A stretch of 21,741 nt of DNA from JAWVZU01 sp033722075 (GTDB lineage: Bacteria > Pseudomonadota > Gammaproteobacteria > Xanthomonadales > SZUA-38). How positions within the stretch are numbered: the first letter of the stretch is position 1; each line of letters begins with the position of its first letter. A program made the position numbers and the translations under genes. The notes below the pieces were generated by a model, which saw only the letters and a list, made by a program, of their open reading frames with translations, had not been told where the DNA came from and made no database searches. This document shows positions 5,601 through 13,750 of this stretch, piece after piece. The stretch is taken from NCBI GenBank assembly GCA_033722075.1, contig JAWVZU010000026.1, forward strand, positions 1-21,741, in the 5' to 3' direction.

Positions 5601-6632
5601 TCAGGCGAAAACCAGAGTCAGAACCCCGACCAGGTAGATCGCCAGCACCAGCACGGACTCGAACCCGATATTGGCGACCCCATGCTTTTCGCGTCGCAGC
5701 AGACCCAGGAGAAGCACGCCGACGAGCACGATGGTCAGCGCAACCCAGAAGATCTCGTTATCGGAGATCGCCGTATAGATGGAACCGTCCTGATAGGCGA
5801 GGTCGGCGGCGGACAGGAAGAGCACGTCAAAGGTGTTGCCGCCCAGGATATCGCCAACCGCCAGCACCAGGGCGCCGCGCCGGACTGCGGCGATCGCGAC
5901 GACCAGTTCCGGCAGCGAAGTCGTGATGGCGGTGAGAACGCCGCCGATGACCGTTTCGGCCACACCCGCATGGATCGAAATGGAAATGGCGGCCCTGGCG
6001 AGAATCCAGCCTGATCCCGCGACCAGACCCGCCAGAGCCAGGAAACCCACCCACATGGCGACAGGTCCGGGCGCGGAGTCCGCGAGCTGCTTGTCCTCAC
6101 CCTCGAGTGTCTCGCCGGTCACGCGTGGCCGCCACATCGGTTCTTCCTGCGCCTTGTCGATGAGGCGCATTCCGAACAGGTAGGCGGCAACCAGAAAAAT
6201 CGAAACCGGATGGATGTCGAGAACCGCGACATTCGGTTTGGCCATGGCCAGAAGGGGCAGGGCGAGCAGCGTAATCAGGAGGTTGCCCTGGAGCAGGTTC
6301 GCCTCGGAAGCCGCTGCGTGCTCCAGGTTTGCCCGGCGGTAGGCGAGGTCGGCCATCGCCAGGAAGGTGGTCTGTGCGGCAATGCCGCCAAGCGAGTTGC
6401 TCACTGCCAGTGATGCATGTCCGGAAGCTGCCGCGGTGATCGTGGTGATCAGGCCTGCCAGCGAGGTCACGGCACCGATGAGTACCGCTCCCGTCAGGAG
6501 CTCGCCGAGTCCTGTGGCGCGTGCGATGTGCTCGGCACGGGCGGTGAGCTTGACGCCACCGAGACCGATCGCGACTGCGGCCAGAGCGAATGCGACCAGG
6601 CTTGGAACCAGGGACCAGGGTTGAGCCGTCAA
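5601..6632 (-). CDS. Na+/Ca2+-exchanger (CaCA) family membrane protein with degenerate first alpha repeat
   Basis: A 343-residue inner-membrane protein with about ten hydrophobic segments and the two inverted halves of the CaCA family. The second alpha repeat is canonical: AITTSLPELVVAI with Glu242, then GDILGGNTFDVLFL. The first repeat is recognisable by alignment (GAVTSLAGLITTI, then SNSLGGIAAQTTFL), but the ion-binding Glu is Gly60 and the Asn is lost, so coupling or ion choice probably differs from classical exchangers. A charged cytoplasmic loop (about 159-188) separates the halves. The start is a TTG with no good Shine-Dalgarno sequence, 49 nt after the CHAD gene, so start confidence is low. 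It is probably co-transcribed with the CHAD gene. Confidence 0.8.
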   Translation of the reverse strand: MTAQPWSLVPSLVAFALAAVAIGLGGVKLTARAEHIARATGLGELLTGAVLIGAVTSLAGLITTITAAASGHASLAVSNSLGGIAAQTTFLAMADLAYRRANLEHAAASEANLLQGNLLITLLALPLLAMAKPNVAVLDIHPVSIFLVAAYLFGMRLIDKAQEEPMWRPRVTGETLEGEDKQLADSAPGPVAMWVGFLALAGLVAGSGWILARAAISISIHAGVAETVIGGVLTAITTSLPELVVAIAAVRRGALVLAVGDILGGNTFDVLFLSAADLAYQDGSIYTAISDNEIFWVALTIVLVGVLLLGLLRREKHGVANIGFESVLVLAIYLVGVLTLVFA

Positions 6633-6681
6633 GGTGACGCCGCTGCCGTCCGGGTTGAGTTGCCGGGGCGCTCGTTCGAGT

Positions 6682-7614
6682 TCAGGATACGGCCCGAGCG
6701 GGTTCCGGAATCCGGGCGTGCAGTGCGCTCTCGGTCTCGAAGGCCGCCCAGTAGGCCCCGAATCGGTCCCGGACCGTGGCGGGACCGTCGTGGAAGAGGC
6801 GCTTGCCGAGAGGCATCGCCTGGGCCTGCAGTTCCTGACGTCGCTGTTCGAGCAGACCGCGCAGGGCTTGTCCGGGCTCGGCCCCGTCGAGCAAGCGTTC
6901 GTCGTTCAGGATCTGAAGAAAGACGGCAATGTCGTGGTCGTCGCCCAGCAGGTCGGACAGGCGCTTGGCCGCATCCCTGTGAGCCATGATCACCGGGTCC
7001 CAGCTGCGTCGCAGCAGCTTCAGGTGATAGCGGTGATATTTTACGCGCTTGCGCCATTCGTGCAGGTTCTCCGTCGTCGGCTTATCCCGGCAGTCGGCCA
7101 GCCGGTTTCGGGCGCGCTTGTAGGTCTTTTCCAGGCCGCCGCCGAGTGCTTCCCACCCTTCACGGTCCAATCGCCATTCATCCACAAGAGCCTGGCCAGC
7201 CTCTACCCTGCGACAGACTTGCTGAAGGCGCAAATCCAGGCCCTGGTCGGCGACCAGGCGCTCGCGGCGCTGCCACAACCGTTTTCTCGTGATCTCAAAT
7301 GCGTTTGCGCCGATGCTCTTCCCGTAGCGCTCGGCCAGCGCGTCCAGGCACTCGATGAGTGAAGTGGCGTCGCGCAGATCCGAGACGATTCGGGCCGTGT
7401 CCCGGAACCAGGCATTGGCCCTGGCGTAACCGCTGAAGGCGGGGCGCACCAGTCGGATCAGTCCGCGCACCTTCTTCATCCGCTTGCGCAGTTCATGTAC
7501 GGCTTCGTGGGGATCGTTTTCGCGAGCGTCGTCAAGGCCGCGCTCGAGCTGTTCGTGGGCAATCCGGCGAAACTCTTCGGCAACGGAATGTTCGGCACGA
7601 AAACAATAAGGCAT
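6682..7614 (-). CDS. CHAD domain protein
   Basis: A 310-residue protein made almost wholly of one CHAD (conserved histidine alpha-helical) domain, a bundle of two four-helix repeats with basic surfaces that binds polyphosphate in characterised members. Signature helices: HEAVHELRKRMKKVRGLIRL near the N-terminus, DLRDATSLIECLDAL, then HEWRKRVKYHRYHLKLL and LLGDDHDIAVFLQIL. There is no CYTH (triphosphatase) domain, so it is a stand-alone CHAD. A longer reading from 7659 is possible, but AGGAG lies 6 nt before the ATG at 7614, so that start is chosen. The 151-bp gap to the divergent gene at 7766 must hold promoters for both; I found no clear consensus there. Confidence 0.85.
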   Translation of the reverse strand: MPYCFRAEHSVAEEFRRIAHEQLERGLDDARENDPHEAVHELRKRMKKVRGLIRLVRPAFSGYARANAWFRDTARIVSDLRDATSLIECLDALAERYGKSIGANAFEITRKRLWQRRERLVADQGLDLRLQQVCRRVEAGQALVDEWRLDREGWEALGGGLEKTYKRARNRLADCRDKPTTENLHEWRKRVKYHRYHLKLLRRSWDPVIMAHRDAAKRLSDLLGDDHDIAVFLQILNDERLLDGAEPGQALRGLLEQRRQELQAQAMPLGKRLFHDGPATVRDRFGAYWAAFETESALHARIPEPARAVS

Positions 7615-7765
7615 GATCGACTCCTGGTCCTGGGAACACTCTGGTCCAGATGGATGCAAAGCGTGTGCCGGAGCTGCAGGCGATCAGACGTTGCAGGCGC
7701 GTCGGGTTGTGATTACCTGGACCGGGGCGTTTTAATGATTACGAAATCCGGAGCGGGATAGAGTA

Positions 7766-8554
7766 TTGGCAGCGCTTGTTTCACTTCTCTCAGTCATTGT
7801 CTTTTCAATTCTGATCACCCGAATCGCGACGGTTGCCCTCGTCCAGACCGGCCTCTCGCTTGACGCGGCCCGGTTTCAGGCTCGCTCGGCGTTCACCGGC
7901 GCTGGCTTCACCACCCGCGAGGCGGAATCGGTCGTAAACCATCCGGTGCGCCGGCGCATCACCATGCTGCTCATGCTGGTCGGAAATGCGGGAATCGTGG
8001 CGGCCATCAGTTCGCTGATCCTCACCTTCGTGGAAAGCGGGGAAGGGGATCTGCCTCGTTGGAGCAAGACGATCATGCTGATGGCCGGCCTTCTTGGGCT
8101 GGCATGGTTCGCCCACAGCCGGTGGGTGGATCGCTTCCTGCGTCGCGCCATTGGCCGTCTGCTTGAAGGATTCACCGAGCTGGAAGTCCGGGATTACGCG
8201 CAGCTCCTGAGCCTTGGCGAAGACTATGAAGTAGCCAAGCTGACCGTCGGGGAAGATCACTGGCTTGCGGGGCTGGAGGTCAGCGGTACCCGGCTGCGCG
8301 AGGAAGGGATTTCACTGCTGGGAATCCACAGGCCCGGGAAAGACTTCCTCGGTGTGCCGCGCGAGACCGTCACCATTCAACCGGGAGACGTCGTGGTTCT
8401 CTATGGTCACACCGATGCGCTCGAGCGCCTAAGCGATCGGCGCGAGGGGTTGCTGGGGGAGAAAGAGCATCGGGAGGCGGTCGATCGGCACGAATCGGAA
8501 CAGGAGGCAGAACACGAGGACTTTGGCGACGACGGTGAAGGTGATGACGAATGA
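7766..8554 (+). CDS. Membrane-anchored RCK_C (TrkA_C) domain protein
   Basis: A 262-residue protein with hydrophobic segments at about 3-22, 68-90 and 103-118, followed by a cytoplasmic RCK_C domain at about 145-222 (VAKLTVGEDHWLAGLEVSGT through TIQPGDVVVLYG). RCK_C domains sense small ligands and regulate K+ channels and transporters. Between helices one and two is ARSAFTGAGFTT, reminiscent of the pore-loop region of TrkH-type K+ transporters, but no complete pore domain and no RCK_N (NAD-binding) domain is present. The C-terminus is a highly acidic tail. The start is TTG: an in-frame stop lies at 7736-7738 and no better start exists between. The ion and partner are unknown; a regulatory role in K+ or cation flux is inferred. 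Confidence 0.75.
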   Translation: MAALVSLLSVIVFSILITRIATVALVQTGLSLDAARFQARSAFTGAGFTTREAESVVNHPVRRRITMLLMLVGNAGIVAAISSLILTFVESGEGDLPRWSKTIMLMAGLLGLAWFAHSRWVDRFLRRAIGRLLEGFTELEVRDYAQLLSLGEDYEVAKLTVGEDHWLAGLEVSGTRLREEGISLLGIHRPGKDFLGVPRETVTIQPGDVVVLYGHTDALERLSDRREGLLGEKEHREAVDRHESEQEAEHEDFGDDGEGDDE

Positions 8555-8578
8555 CGCCTGGGCCGTTCACCGTTCGGA

Positions 8579-10039
8579 TTACCGAGTCCGAGCCTCCATG
8601 CGCCGCAGGAACTCCCGCATGATCACATCGTAGAGTTCCCGGCCCAGGATCTTGTCTTCCACGCCCGATTCTATGCTCGGGTTGTCGTTCACCTCGATCA
8701 CCGCGACCCGCCGGTCTTTCTGCTTCAGGTCGACGCCATAGAGACCGTTGCCGATGAGGTCGGCCGCGCGCAGGGCGGCCTCGACGACGGGTCGCGGCGC
8801 CTCGGCAATCGGCAAGGTTTCGAAATCCCCGGATGCGCTGCGTTGTTTTCCGTGCTGGTAGATCTGCCAATGGCCCCTGACCATGAAGTAGCGGCAGGCG
8901 TAGAGCGGTTCTCCGTTGAGCACGCCGATGCGCCAGTCGTAGTCGGTGAAGAGATACTCCTGGGCGAGGAGGACCGCCGATTGCTCGAACAGTCGCTCCA
9001 GTTCCCGGGACAGTTCTTTCGCAGAGTTGACCTTGCTCACGCCGATGGAAAAAGACCCGTCCGGTACCTTGAGAACGAGCGGTATGCCCAACGTGGCTAC
9101 CAGGTCATCGACCGTGGCCTGGTCGGCGGAACTGACGATTCGGGTCTTCGGAATGGGCACGTCGTGACGCTGGAGCAATTCGGCAAGGTAGACCTTGTTC
9201 GTACAGCGCAGGATCGACATCGGATCATCGATGACCGTCAGCCCCTCGCGCTCGGCCCGGCGGGCGAAGCGATAGGTGAAGTGGTCGACGGATGTGGTCG
9301 CCCGAATGAACAGCGCATCGTATTCACCGATCCGGACCAGGTCGCGAGGCCCGATGATCTCCGCGGCGATCCGAAGATCACGAGCCGCCTTGACGAAACG
9401 TTTGAGCGCTACCCGGTCGCTGGGCGGCAGGCGCTCCTGCCCGTCGGCGAGAATGGCCAGATCGTAGCGGAAGACACGCTGCCTGCGGGGTTGTCGCCAG
9501 AGCCTTGCACTGAACCGTTCCAGCGCAGTTCCGAAGGCCTCTTGCTCGGCGTCGTCGATCAGGTCGGACAGGCTGAGCACCCGGAGATTCTCGATCTCCC
9601 AGCGGTGTTCGTGGCGCAACCGGGCTTCCAGCAGCGGACAGGGGCAGGCCTCGAACATCCGGCGGGCCACGCGACCCAGTCCATCCTGGCTGCACTGGCC
9701 GAACCAGGCTCGAAGCAGCCGGGTTTCGCCGGGCTGCCCCGGATCCAGCTGGTCCAGCGCGCGGCGGACGCCGGCGGTCTCGATGGTGCCTGAGGCCGCA
9801 TCGTTCAGGTCGCGAACCGAAGGCAGCACGCGGTGGCCCCTGGCTTCCGCCATCAGGGCACAGTAATAGGCCTTGCCCAGGTAGCCGGAATCCTGGCAGA
9901 GATTGATTACGCGGGTCCTGCGCGGCGGGGACTGCGCCGGATCCAATCGCAGGTAGTCATCGAACGTGATAACGTCCGGCGATGCATGGTAAGGGGCCCA
10001 ATCGTCAAGCTGATCGACGACGACGTAGAGTTTTGGCAT
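8579..10039 (-). CDS. RimK-family ATP-grasp ligase with N-terminal RLAN domain
   Basis: A 486-residue predicted carboxylate-amine ligase. Residues 1 to about 180 match the RLAN (RimK-like ATP-grasp N-terminal) architecture, with INLCQDSGYLGKAYYCALMA as the conserved stretch. The ATP-grasp part (about 280-475) has the nucleotide-binding segment PLVLKVPDGSFSIGV (320-334) and the Mg2+ residues in YGVDLK (Asp437) and EVNDNP (Glu449, Asn451). RimK enzymes add glutamate or similar amino acids to protein or small-molecule carboxylates; for RLAN members the substrate is not established. ATG start with no strong Shine-Dalgarno sequence. It is divergent from the GNAT gene across a gap of about 70 bp, a pairing predicted in genome-context studies of amidoligases. 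Its end lies 24 bp from the convergent RCK_C gene. Confidence 0.85.
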   Translation of the reverse strand: MPKLYVVVDQLDDWAPYHASPDVITFDDYLRLDPAQSPPRRTRVINLCQDSGYLGKAYYCALMAEARGHRVLPSVRDLNDAASGTIETAGVRRALDQLDPGQPGETRLLRAWFGQCSQDGLGRVARRMFEACPCPLLEARLRHEHRWEIENLRVLSLSDLIDDAEQEAFGTALERFSARLWRQPRRQRVFRYDLAILADGQERLPPSDRVALKRFVKAARDLRIAAEIIGPRDLVRIGEYDALFIRATTSVDHFTYRFARRAEREGLTVIDDPMSILRCTNKVYLAELLQRHDVPIPKTRIVSSADQATVDDLVATLGIPLVLKVPDGSFSIGVSKVNSAKELSRELERLFEQSAVLLAQEYLFTDYDWRIGVLNGEPLYACRYFMVRGHWQIYQHGKQRSASGDFETLPIAEAPRPVVEAALRAADLIGNGLYGVDLKQKDRRVAVIEVNDNPSIESGVEDKILGRELYDVIMREFLRRMEARTR

Positions 10040-10062
10040 CAGGCGTTTTCAGGCATTTGAAG

Positions 10063-10078
10063 GCGCGATTTTGCGCCC
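10063..10078. other. GC hairpin in the divergent ligase/acetyltransferase spacer
   Basis: GGCGCGATTTTGCGCC: 5-bp GGCGC/GCGCC arms and a 6-nt loop, in the centre of the short spacer that must carry promoters of both divergent genes. It could be an operator. No consensus -10/-35 pair is convincing. Confidence 0.3.
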
Positions 10079-10112
10079 CGGCCACGCCACGAAGCAATAG
10101 CCGGTGCGGTTC

Positions 10113-10586
10113 ATGGCGGGGCCGAATGTGACCGCAAAGGTGCGAGCGGCCCGGGCCTCGGACCTCGCAACGCTGGTCGCCATCGAGCAGCACAGCTTTT
10201 CTTCGGATCAGCTGTCCCGGCGGAGCCTCCGGCGGTTTCTCACGCGCCCGACCTGCGACATCTGGATTGTTGAGATGGATCAACTTGCCGCAGGCTACGC
10301 GCTGGTCCTGCACCGAACCAACTCGACCATGGCCAGGCTCTATTCGATCGCCGTGCTCAGCGACTACCGGGGCATGGGGCTGGCCGGCAAGCTTCTTCGC
10401 GCGTGTGAGGCCGGCGCACTTCGCCGCGGTAAGAACAGGCTTTGTCTCGAGGTGCGAACCGACAACCCTCGCGCCCTGGAATTATATGACCGCGCTGGCT
10501 ACGAGCCTATGGATGATCTGCCGACCTACTACGCGGACGGATGCGACGGACTGCGGCTATGCAAGCCGCTGACGCAGCGCCTCTAG
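10113..10586 (+). CDS. GNAT family N-acetyltransferase (RimI-like)
   Basis: A cytosolic acetyl-CoA-dependent N-acetyltransferase of about 157 residues. The order of motifs is complete: VRAARASDLATLVAIEQHSF at the N-terminus, LYSIAVLSDYRGMGLAGKLL with the acetyl-CoA pyrophosphate loop RGMGLA, and LEVRTDNPRALELYDRAGYE as motif B, which is close to RimI (LEVR.SN..A..LY...GF). Start is uncertain: GTG at 10104, ATG at 10113 and GTG at 10128 are in frame and none has a strong Shine-Dalgarno sequence. It is head to head with the RimK/RLAN ligase, suggesting that it acetylates the product or target of that enzyme (inference). Its TAG stop lies inside the left CTAG of the palindromic element. Confidence 0.85.
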   Translation: MAGPNVTAKVRAARASDLATLVAIEQHSFSSDQLSRRSLRRFLTRPTCDIWIVEMDQLAAGYALVLHRTNSTMARLYSIAVLSDYRGMGLAGKLLRACEAGALRRGKNRLCLEVRTDNPRALELYDRAGYEPMDDLPTYYADGCDGLRLCKPLTQRL

Positions 10587-10836
10587 CCCGAATATTGCAT
10601 GAACTACGCGCGCTTCAAGGGGTTTAAGCGAATAGAATCAATTAGCTGGCATAGTCTGCTGCAACAACGCTCGGCGTTAAGAATTGCGCGCTGTCGGTTT
10701 TCCACTCAATCTCGCGGGCCATCTCGTCCGATCGCCCTTCAGCCATAGCTACGGCTATGCCTGTCCGGCCGATCGAACAACCTGGCATCGCGAGATCGAC
10801 CGGAAATCCCGACAATTCATGCAACATCCGGACTAG
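10583..10836. mobile_element. MITE-like non-coding element bounded by 21-bp inverted repeats
   Basis: Left end 10583-10603 (CTAGCCCGAAT, then ATTGCATGAA) and right end 10816-10836 read in reverse (CTAGTCCGGAT, then GTTGCATGAA) agree at 18 of 21 positions. Both ends carry the palindrome CTAG, so CTAG may be a 4-bp target duplication; CTAG/TTAG duplications are described for the IS701 family. No credible coding frame lies inside. The stop codon of the GNAT gene (10584-10586) and that of the convergent permease gene (10833-10835) both fall in these CTAGs. Similarity may extend outward (GCAGCGC on both sides), which would argue against a simple target duplication. The left 80 bp lack a counterpart on the right. 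It could instead be a REP-like or bidirectional terminator structure. Confidence 0.5.
10681..10818. repeat. 138-bp imperfect palindrome
   Basis: A long interrupted stem: GAATTG (10681-10686) with CAATTC (10813-10818); ATCTCGCG (10709-10716) with CGCGAGAT (10789-10796); CGATCG (10729-10734) with CGATCG (10770-10775); and CATAGC (10744-10749) with GCTATG (10754-10759) around the loop TACG. Arm order and spacing are nearly symmetric about 10751. It lies between two convergent genes and could fold in either transcript, acting as a bidirectional terminator or mRNA stabiliser. Confidence 0.75.
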
Positions 10837-12926
10837 CGCTGCCCACGCTGCCCGACCGGGGTGGACCTCAAATCCGGGTAGGGCATTCGAACGCGCCACA
10901 GGAGACCAAAGGCGAGAATTGCCGCCCCTGCACCGAGGGCATGGAACGCCGGGTCGAGCTCGGTGAGGTCAACGCCCGCGCGTCCAAGGAACATGGCCGT
11001 GGCATTGTTGAGTGCATGCCAGAGCATGGCCGGCAGGATCGAGCCGCTCAGGAGCGTCACCGCAGCCAGTACGACGCCGAGAAAAGCGGTAGGCAGGATG
11101 CGGAAAAGGGAGAAGTGGAAGAGACCGAAGATGAGGCCGGTGACCAGGCAGAGCACCACCGGGTGGAAACGCTTTCGAAGACCGTGCAGCAGTGCGCCTC
11201 GGAAGCAGATTTCCTCGAAGATGCCCGGGACCAGGGCGAGAAGCAGAAGCATTTCGAAAAGTGCCATCTCCGCCGGCATGATCTGACGCGCGAACGCCTC
11301 GATCATGCGCTCAGGCACGGGAAACAGCTGGTTGCTGATTCGCGCGACACCCACCGAAGCGAGCAGCATCGAGGGCGCACCGAGAATCACCGCCGGCCAG
11401 ACCCAGGGGTTCGGCTTTCGTAGCGCGAGAACCTTCCTCGCGTCGAGTCCGTAGCGGCGGATAATCAGGAAGCTGCCCGCGCCCATCACCAGGATCACGT
11501 TGAAGAAGATCTGGAGGCGAATCGACGGCAGCAGTTCACCCTGGGCGTTGGCGAGGAAGATAAGTACCCAGAAGACGCCGAACCAGACGGGCACGTGACG
11601 CCGAAAAAGGCCTTCACCGCCCAGGAAGGCGGCCTCGTCGACGTCGGTCGCCGTCACCAGGCGCTCCGTGTCGAGCGAATCGAGGGTCCAGCGCACCAGC
11701 ACCCACGAGGTGCCGCCGGCGACCAGTGTGGTCAGGCCGAGAAACAGCCAGTCGATTTCTCCCACCAGCACCTCGCGCACCGCCACCGCCAGGTTGGCAA
11801 TCGGCACGAGAACGATTCCCGAGCGCAGGTCCACCGCCGGCAGAACCGAAACGAGCGACGGCACGACGAGAAGCACCAGCACGGGGAAAAATCGGACCGA
11901 GAAGTCCTTGTACGACTGGGATCGCCCGGAAACCAGCAGTAGTGCCGAGGCGACGATCACCGCAAGCGGCACCAGGAGGAGCACGAGCCAGAATGCGGAC
12001 AGCAGCGAGATCTCTACAGCCATCGTGTCCGGGATGTCGATCAGCCGCAGTCCGACGTAGACGCCCAGATTGAGAATCTGGATCAGAGCGATGAAAAGCC
12101 CGATGGTGACAATCAGCAGGAGCTTGGCGCTGACGATCTCCCCCCGGCTTGCGGCAGAGGTGAGCAGGGTCTCCAGCGTGCCGCGCTCCTTCTCGCCGGC
12201 AAGGGTATCTGCGGCGACGACGGAACCTCCGGAAATGAGGAACATGAGTAGAACGCAGACGGCGAAGCGGCCAAGCACCTTGCCGCCGCGCTGGGCCGCT
12301 GTCGCCAGGTCACGCGCCTCGATCACGGGTGCCAGGTCTTTCGGCGCCACAGGAAATCCGGCCTCCGCGAGCAACTCGCCGCGGCGTGTGTCCCGGGCGC
12401 TGCGCAGGCGGTCCCGGAGTTCGTCCGCGGCGGTCTTGGAGTAGTCCCAATTTCCCTGGTAGAAGATGCGCAGACGGGGCAGGGGGCGATCGCTTTCCGC
12501 GCCGGTCGTCTCCGACGCGGCGCCCTCGGACCGCAAGGCGTGGATCACGACGTGCAAATCGCGGCGGCCCAGCGCGGCCTTCCAGCACTCGGCCTCGGTG
12601 CAGTCGAGGTCGGTTTCCAGGAGTTCGAGCTGCGGCTCGTTGGACTCCCGCGATGATGCTTCCAGCGTGGCTTCGTTGGCCGGTGCGGCTGAAAGCAGTT
12701 CGCGCACCAGATCGGCGCGCTCCCCGACAATGGCATATTCGAAGGTTTCCTTCTCGACCCTTTCCGTGCGCTTCTTCTCCACCATGGAGCTGATCCAGAA
12801 CACCAACGGCAGGAAGATGAGCGGCAGGATCACCGAGAGGAACAGCGTGCGTCGATCACGCAACAGCATGCGGAGTTCGCCCAGGTAGAGCGTGCGCAGC
12901 GGCGAGGATGCTCCGGCTGTTGTCAC
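10833..12926 (-). CDS. ABC-2 type permease fused to CPBP intramembrane protease domain
   Basis: A 697-residue inner-membrane protein. Residues 1 to about 430 form a NatB-like ABC-2 permease: one N-terminal helix (LFLSVILPLIFLPLVFW), a large extracytoplasmic region, then a multi-helix block with the family motif AGEKERGTLETLLTSAASRG. The rest is a CPBP (CAAX protease and bacteriocin-processing) domain with all three motifs: EEICFR (571-576), FGLFH (600-604) and HALNN (637-641). CPBP members cleave prenylated or peptide substrates in the membrane or serve immunity roles. Start is GTG, overlapping the ATPase stop by 4 nt (GTGA) behind GGAAGGAAA. Its TAG stop falls in the right CTAG of the palindromic element. 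It forms an exporter with the two upstream genes; the substrate is unknown. Confidence 0.85.
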   Translation of the reverse strand: MTTAGASSPLRTLYLGELRMLLRDRRTLFLSVILPLIFLPLVFWISSMVEKKRTERVEKETFEYAIVGERADLVRELLSAAPANEATLEASSRESNEPQLELLETDLDCTEAECWKAALGRRDLHVVIHALRSEGAASETTGAESDRPLPRLRIFYQGNWDYSKTAADELRDRLRSARDTRRGELLAEAGFPVAPKDLAPVIEARDLATAAQRGGKVLGRFAVCVLLMFLISGGSVVAADTLAGEKERGTLETLLTSAASRGEIVSAKLLLIVTIGLFIALIQILNLGVYVGLRLIDIPDTMAVEISLLSAFWLVLLLVPLAVIVASALLLVSGRSQSYKDFSVRFFPVLVLLVVPSLVSVLPAVDLRSGIVLVPIANLAVAVREVLVGEIDWLFLGLTTLVAGGTSWVLVRWTLDSLDTERLVTATDVDEAAFLGGEGLFRRHVPVWFGVFWVLIFLANAQGELLPSIRLQIFFNVILVMGAGSFLIIRRYGLDARKVLALRKPNPWVWPAVILGAPSMLLASVGVARISNQLFPVPERMIEAFARQIMPAEMALFEMLLLLALVPGIFEEICFRGALLHGLRKRFHPVVLCLVTGLIFGLFHFSLFRILPTAFLGVVLAAVTLLSGSILPAMLWHALNNATAMFLGRAGVDLTELDPAFHALGAGAAILAFGLLWRVRMPYPDLRSTPVGQRGQR

Positions 12927-13750
12927 TTTCCTTCCATGTCCGCCAGTTCCTGCTCGTCGCGGGCTTCGAGCGCCTCACGCACCGCCGCCTCGGCGTCCTT
13001 CACGTAATGAACGAAGATCTGCTCGAGATAGTGCTCCCCGGTTGCCTCTCGCAGACCATCGAGTGTGTCGCAGGTGAGGATCCGGCCGCCGTGGATGATC
13101 GCGATGCGATCGCAGAGCTTCTCCGCCTCGCTCATGATGTGGGTGGAAAAAAGTATCGTCTTGCCTTCATCTCGCAGGCGGCGGATGTTGTCCACCAGAG
13201 CCAGGGCGTTCAGTACATCAAGCCCGACCGTGGGCTCGTCGAAGATCAGAATGGGTGGATCGTGCGCGAGGGTGCGGGCAATCGACACGCGCTGCTTCAT
13301 GCCGCTCGAGAGCTTGTCGACCCGTGCATCCTTGAACGCGGCGATGCCGAAGCGCTCGATCAACTGATCGACACGCGCGTGGACCGAGTCCACCGGATAG
13401 CGGTTGATGCGGGCGAAGAAATCGAGCGTCTCGCGCGCCGTCATTCGCGGGTACAGGGCGGTGGTTGCGGAATAGAAACCGAGGCTGCGGCGGACGGCCT
13501 CGGGCTCGTCACTCACCGAATGCCCTTCCACCCAGGCCTCGCCCTCGGTGGGCGAGATGATGGTGGACAGCATGCGCAAGGTAGTCGTCTTGCCGGCGCC
13601 GTTGGCACCCAGCAGGCCGAAAATCTCGCCGCGACGACAGGCAAGGTCGATGCCGTCCACCGCGCGAACTTCGCCGCGCCCTTCGTCGTAGAAGACCTTG
13701 CTCAGGCCTTCTACCCTTACCGGCAGGTCGTTCGGCTCACTATGGCTCAT
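12923..13750 (-). CDS. NatA-like ABC transporter ATPase
   Basis: A 275-residue ATP-binding subunit that powers the exporter formed with the flanking permeases. Motifs in order: Walker A GANGAGKT (48-55), signature LSSGMKQR (147-154), Walker B ILIFDEP (167-173) and the switch His204 in FSTHIMSEAEKLCDR. The LSSGMKQR signature and LGFYSATTALYPRMT segment are characteristic of the NatA (sodium extrusion) branch. AAGGAAG lies 4 nt before the ATG at 13750, whose A is shared with the upstream stop (TGATG). The same frame stays open as far as 14557, but that part is antisense-free overlap of the permease gene and is not coding. It has an acidic C-terminus, DEQELADMEGK. Confidence 0.92.
   Translation of the reverse strand: MSHSEPNDLPVRVEGLSKVFYDEGRGEVRAVDGIDLACRRGEIFGLLGANGAGKTTTLRMLSTIISPTEGEAWVEGHSVSDEPEAVRRSLGFYSATTALYPRMTARETLDFFARINRYPVDSVHARVDQLIERFGIAAFKDARVDKLSSGMKQRVSIARTLAHDPPILIFDEPTVGLDVLNALALVDNIRRLRDEGKTILFSTHIMSEAEKLCDRIAIIHGGRILTCDTLDGLREATGEHYLEQIFVHYVKDAEAAVREALEARDEQELADMEGK

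Noticed and set aside
6634..7362. Plus-strand open frame opposite the CHAD gene
   Set aside because: The CHAD motifs on the minus strand are unambiguous; this frame has no recognisable domain.
10060..10080. Sigma-54-like GG...GC pair in the ligase/acetyltransferase spacer
   Set aside because: Spacing is 9 rather than 10 bases and flanking consensus bases do not match.
10642..10899. 85-codon minus-strand frame in the palindromic element
   Set aside because: It runs through both palindrome arms and into the permease gene; no start signal or similarity recognised. The structure explains the sequence better.
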